From an uncultured Sutterella sp. (GTDB lineage Bacteria > Pseudomonadota > Gammaproteobacteria > Burkholderiales > Burkholderiaceae_F), in the NCBI GenBank assembly GCA_905202595.1, contig CAJKSP010000018.1, positions 1 through 45,002 of the forward strand: DNA of 45,002 nt, given 5' to 3'. The translations under genes and the position numbers were made by a program. The notes beneath the pieces are model-generated. The model saw nothing but the letters and a program-made list of their open reading frames with translations, was not told the origin of the DNA and made no database searches. This document shows positions 6,612 to 14,704 of this stretch, one piece after another; the first letter of the stretch is position 1; each line of letters opens with the position of its first letter.

Positions 6612-9263
6612 TCACGCCTTCGGCGGCGCAACGGCCTCAAGCAGCTCCGCTTCGAGCGCCAGGAGCTCCTCGTCATGCTGAAGCGCCGGGCCGTCGATGA
6701 GGAAGACGTCCTCTGCGCGTTCGCCGAGCGTGGCGATTTTGGCGGTCTGCAGATTGACGCCGTACTTGGCGAGCGTCTTCGAGATGGCGAAGAGCAGGCC
6801 CAGGCGGTCCGTGCTGACGATGTTGAGGATCCAGTTTCGGCCGGGTTCGTCAGGCGTGATGAGAACTGAAGGCCGGGTCGGGAAGTGCCGCGAGCGCCGC
6901 GAAAGCCTCGCCTTCGGCAGGGCAGGGATCGGCGTTTGGGCGACGAGCGCAGCGGCGAGCTCCTGCTCGAGACGTTTGAGCGACTCGGGCGAATCGAAGC
7001 GGCCGTATTCGTCTGTCACGAGGAATGTGTCGAGCGCCCAGCCGTGGCGCGTCGTATGAATGCGCGCGTCGACGACGGAAAGTCCGCTCTTGCCGAAGTA
7101 GCCGACAGCGCGCAGGAAGAGGTCCTTGCGGTCCTGCAGATAGATGAGGATGAGCAGGCCGCCGTACTGCTGGGAGCGCCGCACGGCGACGATCGGGTTC
7201 GGGTCGCTTTCCCGGCCGGCGATCGTCACGGTGTGCCAGGCAATTTCCGAGGAGGTGTGCCTCATGAAGTAGACGAGGTCGAGCTCATGCCAGAGCTTTT
7301 TTCGCGCAGCTTCGCTCACGCGTGCGCCGATGAGGGCGATCGCGCGCTGCCGGCGCTTTTCGAGCGCATAAGTGACGCTTTCCGCGCCGCCTTCGCCTTG
7401 AAGGCGGTCGAGCGTTGCGCGGTAGAGCGTCTCGAGGAGCTGCGCCTTCCACTGCGTCCAGACTTTGGGCGACGTGGCGCGGATGTCGGCAACGGTGAGC
7501 AGGTAGAGGCCGTCGAGGCGCTCCTTCGTCTTCACGAGGTCGGCGAAGGCGGCGACGACCTTGGGATCGGAAATGTCCTCCTTTTGGGCGGTGCGGCTCA
7601 TCTCGAGGTGATTGCGCACCAGAAAGGTGATGAAGGAGGTGTCGGCCGCGGAGAGTCCGAAGCGGCGGCAGAAGCTCGCCGCCTTTTCGGTGCCTACGAC
7701 TTCATGCCGGCCGCCGAGGCCTTTGCCGATGTCATGAAAGAGCCCGGCGACGACGAGCCGCCAATTGTCGGGAATTTCCGACATCACCTGCGAGCAGAAG
7801 GGATACTCGTGCGCATACTCGCTTCTCGCAAAGCGGCGGATGTTGCGCACGACCCTCATCGTGTGCTGATCGACCGTAAAGATGTGATAGAGGTCGTGCT
7901 GCATCTGGCCCACGATGTGCCGGAAGCTCGGCAGAAACCGGCCGAGCACGGACCAGGTGTTCATCTGCTTGAGCGCGTGGTACGCCCCCTTGGGCAGCTT
8001 CAGAATCTCGAGGAAGGTTGCTTTGTTGGCAGGGTCGCTCCGATAGGCCGGTCCGATCGAGAAGGACGCCTGCCAGACTGCGCGCAGGAGCCGCGTCGAG
8101 AGGCGCGTGAGCTCCGGGTGCGTGGCAAAGACGAGAAAGGCCCGCAGGATCGCATTGGGGTCCCGCAGGAGAACATCGTCGGCAGAGATGTCCATTTCGT
8201 CGCCGCGTGCAATGAATGCCGGATCGAGGCGCACAGGCGTGGCTCGCTCGGCGCCGCCGTCGAGGCGGTCGGCAATGGCCTGCAGCTGAATGATGGACAT
8301 CTGCGTGACGGACTTGGCAAAGAGGTAGTAGCGCTTCATGAGCGCTTCGGAGGCGCGCATGACGCCAGTGGCCTTGTAGCCGAGCCGTTCGGCAAGCGCT
8401 TCCTGCACATCGAAGATGAGCCGGTCTTCGTGGCGGTTCGTGAGCAGATGGAGTTCGATGCGCACGCTGAAGAGAAACCGCTTGCAGTCTTTGATCGTGT
8501 GCATCTCGCGCTCAGTGATGAGCTGGGCCTGGTGCATTTCGTCGACGCTGCCGGCCATGCCGGCCGCCTTGGCGCACCAGAGAAAGACCTGCAGGTCGCG
8601 AAGTCCGCCGGGCGATTCCTTGAGGTTGGGCTCCAGCGCGTAGGGCGTCTCCTCAAAGCGCTGGTGGCGGCGTGCGAGCTCGAGCATCTTGTCTCGGAAG
8701 AAGGCCTTTGCATCAAAAGCGGCATAGAAGTCATCGCGCGTCGACTGCCAAAGCTCGGCTTCGCCGTAGAGGCAGCGGCTTTCCAGATAGGTGGTGGCGA
8801 CGGAAACGTCCTTGGCCGCTTCCGAGAGGCATTCCGTGCGGGTGCGCACCGCGGCGCCGACCTGAAGTCCAAGCTCCCAGAGGAAATTGAGAAAGGCGGA
8901 GAGTTTTTCCGAGAGGCCGCTCTCCTTCTCTGCGCCGTCCTTGAGGAGAACCAGCAGGTCGATGTCGGAGGCGGGGAAGAGCTCGCGGCGTCCGTAGCCG
9001 CCGACCGCAGCCAGCGTGAGGCCCTTTTCCGGCAGCGCTGCTGCGCGGGCGAGCGCGGCGACGGCGCGGTCAAGCGCTTCGGCGTGGCCATGCAGATACG
9101 CATCCGGGTCGCGCCGCTCATGCCATTCGCGGGCGAGCGTCTGGCGGCTCTCCTGGAAGGCGGCCTTGGCGGCGGCGACAGCCGCAAGCGGATCCTGCAC
9201 GGTGCTTGAGGCGGCGGGCTCTGCGCCCGAAAGCGAAGAAGTGGAGGCGGATAGGTCGGTCAT
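6612..9263 (-). CDS. glnD: Bifunctional PII uridylyltransferase / uridylyl-removing enzyme
   Basis: An 883-residue GlnD, close to the usual family length. It uridylylates and deuridylylates the PII protein (GlnB/GlnK) in response to glutamine, and so governs nitrogen assimilation in the cytoplasm. The nucleotidyltransferase site is GGYGRRELFPASDIDLLVL (about residues 88-106). The HD hydrolase site LFHDIGKGLGGRHE is near residue 510. Two C-terminal ACT domains, expected to sense glutamine, occupy about 690-770 and 800-870. All key motifs are intact. It is the first gene in the direction of transcription before the TerB/DUF2791/helicase set. A TACAAT box about 140 bases upstream suggests its own promoter. 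Confidence 0.97.
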   Translation of the reverse strand: MTDLSASTSSLSGAEPAASSTVQDPLAAVAAAKAAFQESRQTLAREWHERRDPDAYLHGHAEALDRAVAALARAAALPEKGLTLAAVGGYGRRELFPASDIDLLVLLKDGAEKESGLSEKLSAFLNFLWELGLQVGAAVRTRTECLSEAAKDVSVATTYLESRCLYGEAELWQSTRDDFYAAFDAKAFFRDKMLELARRHQRFEETPYALEPNLKESPGGLRDLQVFLWCAKAAGMAGSVDEMHQAQLITEREMHTIKDCKRFLFSVRIELHLLTNRHEDRLIFDVQEALAERLGYKATGVMRASEALMKRYYLFAKSVTQMSIIQLQAIADRLDGGAERATPVRLDPAFIARGDEMDISADDVLLRDPNAILRAFLVFATHPELTRLSTRLLRAVWQASFSIGPAYRSDPANKATFLEILKLPKGAYHALKQMNTWSVLGRFLPSFRHIVGQMQHDLYHIFTVDQHTMRVVRNIRRFARSEYAHEYPFCSQVMSEIPDNWRLVVAGLFHDIGKGLGGRHEVVGTEKAASFCRRFGLSAADTSFITFLVRNHLEMSRTAQKEDISDPKVVAAFADLVKTKERLDGLYLLTVADIRATSPKVWTQWKAQLLETLYRATLDRLQGEGGAESVTYALEKRRQRAIALIGARVSEAARKKLWHELDLVYFMRHTSSEIAWHTVTIAGRESDPNPIVAVRRSQQYGGLLILIYLQDRKDLFLRAVGYFGKSGLSVVDARIHTTRHGWALDTFLVTDEYGRFDSPESLKRLEQELAAALVAQTPIPALPKARLSRRSRHFPTRPSVLITPDEPGRNWILNIVSTDRLGLLFAISKTLAKYGVNLQTAKIATLGERAEDVFLIDGPALQHDEELLALEAELLEAVAPPKA

Positions 9264-9403
9264 CGGTTGTCAGCGGACTTTCATGAAAGGCAGGGGCGCT
9301 CTGCGGCAGGCCAAGCTGATCCTGAGCTGGGCCGAGCCGTGCGTCCGAGATCTAGGCGCCGCAGGGCAGAAGCGTTCTGGCGGCGCTGACATGCTTGGGG
9401 AGG

Positions 9404-9409
9404 ATTGTA
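9404..9409 (-). promoter_or_regulatory. Candidate -10 box of the glnD promoter
   Basis: On the - strand the bases read TACAAT, about 140 bp upstream of the glnD ATG. The -35 region is poor (CAAACA at suitable distance). It lies between the hemB terminator and glnD, where a promoter is needed. The rest of the 316-bp gap 9264-9579 holds only this box and that terminator. Confidence 0.35.
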
Positions 9410-9483
9410 TCGGGGGCGGCTCAGCGTGTTTGCGCTCCGCTGGAGAAGCAGTGGGGATGCGGCGGCTCCCGCTGGCCCTGAAG

Positions 9484-9522
9484 AAAAAAAAAACGCTCTC
9501 CGCCCGAAAGGGGCGGGGAGCG
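9484..9522 (-). terminator. Intrinsic terminator of hemB
   Basis: On the - strand a 12-pair hairpin with one mismatch (9494-9505 against 9511-9522, five-base loop) is followed directly by a run of ten T residues (9484-9493, read in reverse). It lies 58 bases past the hemB stop. Confidence 0.92.
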
Positions 9523-9579
9523 CCTTGAAAGAGAGCAGCGCGCATCCGTCAGGCGCAAGGCCTGCGGATGCGGAGCGTC

Positions 9580-10599
9580 TTAGTAGTTGTAGCCTTCGCG
9601 GCACCAGCGCGCCACGTCGAGAGCGCAGTAGGTGAGGATGCCGTCAGCGCCGGCACGCTTGAAGCAGACCATGGTTTCGTACGTGATCTTCTTCTCGTCG
9701 ATGGCGCCAGCAGCGGCGGCGAACTTGATCATGGCGTATTCGCCCGAAACGTGATAGGCGAAGGTCGGGAAGCCGTATTCCTGCTTCACGCGCCAGAGCA
9801 CGTCGAGGTAGGGAACGCCCGGCTTCACCATGACCATGTCGGCGCCTTCCTGAAGGTCGAGGCTCACTTCCCAAAGCGCTTCATTCGTGTTGGCCGGATC
9901 CTGCTGATAGACGTCCTTGTTGGACTTGCCGAGATGCGAGCCGGAGCCGACGGCATCGCGGAACGGGCCGTAGTAGGAGGAGGCGTACTTGGCTGAATAG
10001 GCCATGATGCGGGTGTGGATGAGGCCTTCGGCATCGAGCGCCTTGCGGATCACGCCGATGCGGCCGTCCATCATGTCGGAGGGGGCGACGACGTCGGCGC
10101 CGGCCTTGGCCTGAGCCATGACCTGCTTCACGAGCATTTCAATCGTCTCGTCGTTGAGGATGTAGCCGTTCTCGTCGATGAGGCCGTCCTGGCCGTGCGT
10201 CGTGTACGGGTCGAGCGCGACGTCGGTCATGACGCCGAGCTGCGGATACGCAGCCTTGAGGGCCTTCACGGCGCGAGGAATCAGGCCGTCGGGATTTGCC
10301 GCTTCAATGCCGTCCGGGGTCTTGAGCTTGTCGTCGATGTGCGGGAAGAGCGCAATCATCGGAATGCCGAGCTCAACGCATTCGCCGGCCACCTTGAGCA
10401 GCTCGTCGATCGTCAGGCGATCAACGCCGGGCATCGTCGGGATCGGTTCGCGCTTGTGCTCGCCTTCCATGACGAACACCGGCAGAATGAGATCGCTCGG
10501 CGTGACGACGTTCTCGCGCATCAGGCGGCGGGAGAAGTCGTCATGACGCATGCGGCGCATGCGGCGCTGCGGATAGCTGCAAAGGGACATGGTCTGCAT
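9580..10599 (-). CDS. hemB: Delta-aminolevulinate dehydratase (porphobilinogen synthase), Mg-type
   Basis: A 339-residue HemB that joins two 5-aminolevulinate molecules into porphobilinogen in haem synthesis. The two Schiff-base lysines are visible in AYSAKYASSYYGPF (about residue 203) and MVMVKPGVPYLD (about 256). The family signature APSDMMDGRIG is present. The segment DVALDPYTTHGQDG (about 122-136) has aspartate and alanine where Zn-dependent enzymes carry the cysteine triad, so this is the Mg/K-dependent subtype. AGGAAGG sits seven bases before the ATG at 10599. It is a single-gene unit with its own terminator and a likely promoter in the 215-bp gap to map. Confidence 0.97.
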   Translation of the reverse strand: MQTMSLCSYPQRRMRRMRHDDFSRRLMRENVVTPSDLILPVFVMEGEHKREPIPTMPGVDRLTIDELLKVAGECVELGIPMIALFPHIDDKLKTPDGIEAANPDGLIPRAVKALKAAYPQLGVMTDVALDPYTTHGQDGLIDENGYILNDETIEMLVKQVMAQAKAGADVVAPSDMMDGRIGVIRKALDAEGLIHTRIMAYSAKYASSYYGPFRDAVGSGSHLGKSNKDVYQQDPANTNEALWEVSLDLQEGADMVMVKPGVPYLDVLWRVKQEYGFPTFAYHVSGEYAMIKFAAAAGAIDEKKITYETMVCFKRAGADGILTYCALDVARWCREGYNY

Positions 10600-10693
10600 T
10601 TTGAAATCCTTCCTGAAAGGTAGAAAGCGCAGAGCCGCTCGAAGCGTCGAGCAGCTTGTTCGCTTGAATTGGGGGCTACCCTAAAACTTGTTT

Positions 10694-10721
10694 CTTAAAG
10701 CTGAGTTACACCCGGCGTCAA
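10694..10721 (-). promoter_or_regulatory. Candidate hemB promoter
   Basis: On the - strand TTGACG (10716-10721) is followed after 16 bases by TTTAAG (10694-10699). The -35 matches consensus at five of six positions and the -10 at four. Placement about 95 bases before the hemB start, just past the map terminator, supports the call. Confidence 0.4.
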
Positions 10722-10743
10722 TCTAATCTGCACGCTAGAGCGC

Positions 10744-10782
10744 AAAAGCGGCCGGCGCCCGCTGCTCGAGGCGCCGGCCGCT
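10744..10782 (-). terminator. Intrinsic terminator of map
   Basis: A perfect 13-pair stem (10747-10759 with 10770-10782, ten-base loop) is followed on the - strand by TTTTGCG. It lies about 30 bases past the map stop and stops map transcripts before hemB. Confidence 0.85.
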
Positions 10783-10814
10783 GCTTCAGAGGCGGCTTCG
10801 GCCGATGGGGTCGA

Positions 10815-11639
10815 TCAGAGATCAGCCGGCTTCTTCCAACCCTTAACCCAAGCTGGCGGCTCGCGCATGCCCTTGCTGACTGTGAGGATGTCGTAGCCCG
10901 TTTCGGTCACGAGCACCATCAGCTCCCACTGAGCGGAGAGCGAGTGGTCCTTCGTGACGACGGTCCAGCCGTCGTTAAGCATCGTCACGCCGTAGCGGCC
11001 TGCATTCACCATCGGCTCGACCGTGAAGACCATGCCGGGCTCGAAGGTCGGCGTCTTGTGATGGACGGGGAAGTGATTGACGTGAGGATCTTCGTGGAAC
11101 CCCTTGCCGATGCCGTGGCCGCCGTAGTCGCGCACGACGGAGATGCCGTTCTTGTCGGCGAGCGCCTGGCAGGCCACGCCGATGTCGTTGAAGCAGCCGC
11201 CGGGGCGCACGGCGTCGATGCCGGCCCACATGACTTCAAAGGCCAGCTCGGAGAGACGCTTGCCGGCAATGGTGGGCTTGCCGACGACGAACATGCGGGA
11301 GGTGTCGCCGTAGTAGCCGTCCTTGATGCTCGTGACGTCGATGTTGACGATGTCGCCGTCTTTGAGCTTCTTCGGGCCCGGAATGCCGTGGCAGACGACG
11401 TGGTTGATCGAAATGCAGGTGGTGGCCGGATAGGGCGTCATGCCCGGCGGGCAGTAGCCGAGGCAGGCGGGGACGCACTTCTGCACGTTGACGGTGTAGT
11501 CATAGGCGAGCTTGTCGAGCTCGCCGGTCGTGACGCCCGGCTTTACGAAGGGCGTCAGATAGTCGAGGAGCTCCGAAGCAAGGCGGCCGGCAATGCGCAG
11601 GCCGGCGATGTCTTCGGGCGTCTTAATGGAGATGGGCAT
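10815..11639 (-). CDS. map: Methionine aminopeptidase, type I
   Basis: A 274-residue enzyme that removes the initiator methionine from nascent proteins. Metal ligands are visible: the two aspartates of NIDVTSIKDGYYGDTSRM, the histidine of GHGIGKGFHEDPHV, the glutamate of FTVEPMVN and the final glutamate of SLSAQWELMVLVT. The conserved histidine in HVVCHGIPG is present. The start MPISIKTPEDI (ATG at 11639) fits the family length; an in-frame extension of 20 residues upstream has no support. The gene is divergent from the rpsB side, the classical map/rpsB arrangement of Proteobacteria, but here one extra gene is inserted between them. The ribosome-binding site is weak (TTGGACGA). Confidence 0.96.
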   Translation of the reverse strand: MPISIKTPEDIAGLRIAGRLASELLDYLTPFVKPGVTTGELDKLAYDYTVNVQKCVPACLGYCPPGMTPYPATTCISINHVVCHGIPGPKKLKDGDIVNIDVTSIKDGYYGDTSRMFVVGKPTIAGKRLSELAFEVMWAGIDAVRPGGCFNDIGVACQALADKNGISVVRDYGGHGIGKGFHEDPHVNHFPVHHKTPTFEPGMVFTVEPMVNAGRYGVTMLNDGWTVVTKDHSLSAQWELMVLVTETGYDILTVSKGMREPPAWVKGWKKPADL

Positions 11640-11906
11640 ATTGGATCGTCCAATAAAAAGAGAGACGGCAGACCGAGCAGCGCTCAGCCTGCCGCGCATG
11701 CGGCGCTATTGTAGCGAGCGTGCGGCGCATGGCTTCCTCGCAGCGCTCTGTCTGCCTCAGCCTGGGCCAAGGCTGGCCTCATTCGAGCCTAATTTTCGCC
11801 GCCTAAACTCGTACTCATCAAAAGAGAGAAAGCCGAACTGGAGGTTCGCGAAGAAGCCTTCAGACGCTCTCAAAAGCAACAGATGACTGAAAAAAGAGGA
11901 ACTCAT

Positions 11907-12317
11907 ATGACGAACGTCCGCATTGCCGCCGCCGCTTTTGCCGCCGCCTGCTTCGCCGCCTTTGTCGCCGCTCCCGCTGCATATGCCGCCGGCCCTGCTG
12001 GGTTCGAGCCTTCCGGCCGCCCTGCCAGCACCGCTCCCCAGGGCTTCGGCGTTGAGGCGCCCAATACTGTGGCCGACGTGCTCGAAAACGGCCGAGACGA
12101 TCAGCGCGTTGTGCTGAAGGGCAAGTTCACGAAGCACATTCGCGGCGACAAATATGAATTCACCGATGCTTCCGGGAAGAGCATCGCCGCCGAGCTTGAC
12201 GACGACCGCGACTGGTCGATGATCGTGAAGGATCAGCCGGTTGAGATTCGCGCCAAAGTCGACCGCGACTGGACGAGCACCGAGCTCGAAGTCAAGAGCG
12301 CCCGCGCCATCAAGTAG
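11907..12317 (+). CDS. Periplasmic OB-fold (BOF / YgiW-YdeI family) protein
   Basis: A 136-residue protein starting with a signal peptide (MTNVRIAAAAFAAACFAAF and cleavage near AAYAA). The mature part carries the BOF pattern: TVADVLENGRDDQRVVLKGKF, HIRGDKYEFTDASGKS, VEIRAKVDRDW and ELEVKSARAI. This is the small OB-fold shared by YgiW/YdeI/VisP proteins, which are linked to envelope stress tolerance. GAGGAA sits 8-13 bases before the ATG at 11907. An ATG eight codons earlier (11883) has no ribosome-binding site. The gene is flanked by map on the other strand and by the rpsB promoter. Family is fairly clear; ligand and role are unknown. Confidence 0.8.
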   Translation: MTNVRIAAAAFAAACFAAFVAAPAAYAAGPAGFEPSGRPASTAPQGFGVEAPNTVADVLENGRDDQRVVLKGKFTKHIRGDKYEFTDASGKSIAAELDDDRDWSMIVKDQPVEIRAKVDRDWTSTELEVKSARAIK

Positions 12318-12435
12318 CTCCGGACGCAGCTCTCCAACCCTGCCGCTCGCCGGCGGACCGCTTCTAACAGGAAGCTGTCCTTGGCGGGCGGCGCGCTTTT
12401 CTAGGCGGCGCATTCAAAAATCCGCCTTCATCCGC

Positions 12436-12464
12436 TTGAAAGATCAAAGCGGCTTCCGTACAAT
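12436..12464 (+). promoter_or_regulatory. Strong sigma-70 promoter of rpsB-tsf
   Basis: TTGAAA (12436-12441), a 17-base spacer and TACAAT (12459-12464): five of six consensus bases in each box with ideal spacing. It lies 174 bases before the rpsB ATG, consistent with a highly expressed ribosomal-protein gene with a regulatory leader. Confidence 0.85.
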
Positions 12465-12467
12465 CCG

Positions 12468-12637
12468 GCGCTTAGCTTTCGACGCGCTTGGCGTCTTAAG
12501 CGCTCAACGGCCCGGTTGCCTTGGTCGGCCCGGGTCACAATCAGCGCACGGTCTGCGCCCGAGGTGCCGCTCATACCAACAAAAGGGGCGGTTCTCTGCC
12601 GGCCGTGTCAGACTCTGAAACCTTGGAGAAATTCAAA
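12468..12637 (+). promoter_or_regulatory. Long structured rpsB 5' leader (candidate S2 autoregulatory element)
   Basis: About 165 bases of leader separate the promoter from rpsB. GCGCTTA (12468-12474) pairs with TAAGCGC near 12494-12500 and encloses GACGC/GCGTC, giving a clear two-step hairpin. GC-rich complementary segments follow (CCCGG/CCGGG around 12510-12540), and the ribosome-binding site TTGGAGAA is at 12624. In Proteobacteria rpsB leaders mediate feedback by ribosomal protein S2; that function is inferred here from position and structure only. Confidence 0.45.
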
Positions 12638-13399
12638 ATGGTCAGCATGCGCGAAATGCTCGAGGCTGGTTGCCACTTCGGCCACCAGACCCGCTTCTGG
12701 AATCCGAAGATGGCTTCCTTCATCTTCGGCTCCCGCAACAAGATTCACATCATCAACCTCGAGAAGACGGTTGTGATGTTCGAAGAGGCCTGCAAGTTCG
12801 CTCGCCAGCTCTCCGCTCAGGGCGGCAAGATTCTCTTCGTCGACACGAAGCGCGGCGGCCGCGAAATCATCGCGGAAGAGGCGCAGCGCGCCGGCTGCTG
12901 CTGGGTCGACCAGCGCTGGCTCGGCGGCACGCTCACGAACTTCAAGACGGTCCGCGGCACGATCAAGCGCCTCAAGGACATGGAGCAGCAGCTTGAGGAA
13001 GGCACTGCCGCTACCCTGACGAAGAAGGAAGCCCTTGACTTCCAGCGTCACGTCGAGAAGCTCAACAAGTCGATCGGCGGCATCAAGGAAATGACGGGCC
13101 TGCCCGACGCTCTCTTCGTGATCGACGTCGGCTACCACAAGATCGCCATCCAGGAAGCCCGCAAGCTGGGCATCCCGGTCATCGGCGTGGTGGATACGAA
13201 CTGCTCGCCGGAAGGCATCGACTACGTGATCCCGGGCAACGACGACTCCTCGAAGGCTGTCGCGATCTACGCCGCCGGCATTGCTGACGCCGTCCTCGCC
13301 GGCCGTGCCGACAGCGCTACGGAGGCCAAGGACGCCGCCGCTGGCGACGAAGACTTCGTTGAAGTGGCTTCTGAAGAGACGCCTGCCGCCGCTGAATAA
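12638..13399 (+). CDS. rpsB: 30S ribosomal protein S2
   Basis: A 253-residue S2. The start MVSMREMLEAGCHFGHQTRF aligns with the conserved S2 N-terminus, and GGAG lies about 9 bases upstream. Family blocks FVDTKRGGREII, RWLGGTLTNFKT, LPDALFVIDVGYHKIA, GIPVIGVVDTNCSP and VIPGNDDS are intact. The C-terminus is acidic and alanine-rich, as is common in beta-proteobacteria. Transcribed from the strong promoter upstream and separated from tsf by a terminator-like hairpin that probably sets the rpsB:tsf ratio. Confidence 0.98.
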   Translation: MVSMREMLEAGCHFGHQTRFWNPKMASFIFGSRNKIHIINLEKTVVMFEEACKFARQLSAQGGKILFVDTKRGGREIIAEEAQRAGCCWVDQRWLGGTLTNFKTVRGTIKRLKDMEQQLEEGTAATLTKKEALDFQRHVEKLNKSIGGIKEMTGLPDALFVIDVGYHKIAIQEARKLGIPVIGVVDTNCSPEGIDYVIPGNDDSSKAVAIYAAGIADAVLAGRADSATEAKDAAAGDEDFVEVASEETPAAAE

Positions 13400-13455
13400 G
13401 GCTGCAGCCGAATTCGGACAGCATTCCGGGCTCCGCCTTTCGCGAAGCAACCGCT

Positions 13456-13485
13456 AAAAAAGGGCCCGCTTTACGGGCCCTTTTT
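13456..13485 (+). terminator. Terminator / attenuator between rpsB and tsf
   Basis: AGGGCCCG (13461-13468), a five-base loop and CGGGCCCT (13474-13481) are flanked by A6 on the left and T5 on the right. The symmetric A/T flanks would let it act on both strands. As tsf has no obvious strong promoter in the 70 bases after it, partial read-through is likely. Confidence 0.88.
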
Positions 13486-13558
13486 CGCAAAGCGCAGAGT
13501 CCCGCCTGCAGATACCTGCTTACCGTTCAAATACCGCTAAACCCATTGGAGATTTCAA

Positions 13559-14455
13559 ATGGCAGCTATTACCGCCGCGCTCGTTAAGGAACTTCGTCAG
13601 AAGACCGATGCGCCGATGATGGAATGCAAGAAGGCCCTGACTGAAGCCGACGGCGACATGGCCAAGGCTGAGGAGATCCTCCGCGTCAAGCTCGGCAACA
13701 AGGCCAACAAGGCGGCGAGCCGCGTCACCGCTGAAGGCATCGTGGCCATCTACGTGTCCGCTGACCGCAAGACGGGCGCCATTCTCGAAGTGAACTCCGA
13801 AACGGACTTCGTTGCGAAGAATCCCGAGTTCATTCAGATGGCTCAGGATGCCGCCAAGCTCATCGCCGAGAAGAACCCGGCTGACGTTGTCGCTCTCGGC
13901 GCTCTCGAGATCAACGGCACGACCCTTGAAGGCGTGCGCAAGGCGCTCATCGGCAAGATCGGCGAGAACATGACGTTCCGCCGCTTCGCTCGCATTGAAG
14001 CCCAGGGCCTCATTTCTTCCTACGTGCACGGCAGCCGCATCGGCGTGCTCGTCGACATGAAGGGCGGCGACGACGAAGTCGGCCACGACATCGCCATGCA
14101 CATCGCCGCTTCGAAGCCGAAGGCTATCGACGAGACCGGCATCCCGGCCGAGGCGATCGAGTCCGAGCGCCGCATCGCGATTGAAAAGGCTCGCGAAGCC
14201 GGCAAGCCCGAAGCCATGCTCGAGCGCATCGCCGAAGGCTCGGTGAAGAAGTTCCTTAAGGAAGTCACGCTCCTCAACCAGCCGTTCGTCAAGAACGACA
14301 AGGAGTCCGTGTCGCAGCTCCTGAAGGCGCACAACGCCGAAGTCGCCTCCTACGTTCTCTACGTCGTGGGCGAAGGCCTTGAGAAGCGCAATGACGACTT
14401 CGCCGCTGAAGTCGCCGCTCAGGCTGCCGCTGCTGCGGCCGCTCAGAAGGCCTAA
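13559..14455 (+). CDS. tsf: Translation elongation factor Ts
   Basis: A 298-residue EF-Ts, the nucleotide exchange factor for EF-Tu. The N-terminal UBA-like module and signature LRQKTDAPMMECKKAL (about residues 12-27) are clear, followed by the dimerisation core with EVNSETDFVAKN (about 79-90) and a long alanine-rich C-terminal end. TTGGAG sits about 8 bases before the ATG. It lies 159 bp after rpsB behind the terminator-like hairpin and ends before its own terminator. Confidence 0.98.
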   Translation: MAAITAALVKELRQKTDAPMMECKKALTEADGDMAKAEEILRVKLGNKANKAASRVTAEGIVAIYVSADRKTGAILEVNSETDFVAKNPEFIQMAQDAAKLIAEKNPADVVALGALEINGTTLEGVRKALIGKIGENMTFRRFARIEAQGLISSYVHGSRIGVLVDMKGGDDEVGHDIAMHIAASKPKAIDETGIPAEAIESERRIAIEKAREAGKPEAMLERIAEGSVKKFLKEVTLLNQPFVKNDKESVSQLLKAHNAEVASYVLYVVGEGLEKRNDDFAAEVAAQAAAAAAAQKA

Positions 14456-14507
14456 TCAGCCTAAACAGAGCGCGTGGCGCGCGGCTTCATCCGCGCGCCG
14501 TCTCTGA

Positions 14508-14559
14508 AGCCCTGCATTGCTATGCCGGCTGCGCCGGCATGGCGGCGCAGGGCTTTCTT
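14508..14559 (+). terminator. Compound intrinsic terminator after tsf
   Basis: An outer stem AGCCCTGC (14508-14515) / GCAGGGCT (14547-14554) encloses an inner perfect stem ATGCCGGC/GCCGGCAT with a three-base loop, followed by TTCTT. A separate GC-only hairpin (GCGCGCGG/CCGCGCGC) lies just before it, about 14478-14498. Confidence 0.75.
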
Positions 14560-14646
14560 GCATCCGGCGCTGGGCTGCTGCGTGGGGCGGCGGCAAGATT
14601 TGCCGGAAGATGCTTGGGAGAGCTAGGAAAAATGCCTAGCGCCCGA

Positions 14647-14652
14647 TATAAT
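14647..14652 (+). promoter_or_regulatory. -10 box of a pyrH promoter
   Basis: A perfect TATAAT lies 53 bases before the pyrH ATG and just after the tsf terminator. The -35 region (about 14624-14629, TAGGAA) is poor, so an activator or a weak basal level is likely. Confidence 0.5.
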
Positions 14653-14704
14653 GCGGCCGATTTGCCGGAGGGTTTCCCTTCGGTCCTTTCGGAGCCGAAC
14701 AGAA

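Noticed and set aside
6482..6676. Upstream extension of the TerB-type gene to the ATG at 6676
   Set aside because: Extra residues are arginine-rich and overlap the glnD 3' end; GGAGG before 6481 marks the better start.
6885..9209. 774-codon open frame on the + strand, antisense to glnD
   Set aside because: glnD on the other strand has full-length domain homology. The antisense frame is arginine/glutamate/valine-rich without motifs, a usual effect of GC-rich codon use.
13456..13485. Considered as a mobile-element end because of the symmetric A/T-flanked repeat
   Set aside because: No paired copy or transposase; its position between rpsB and tsf fits a bidirectional terminator.
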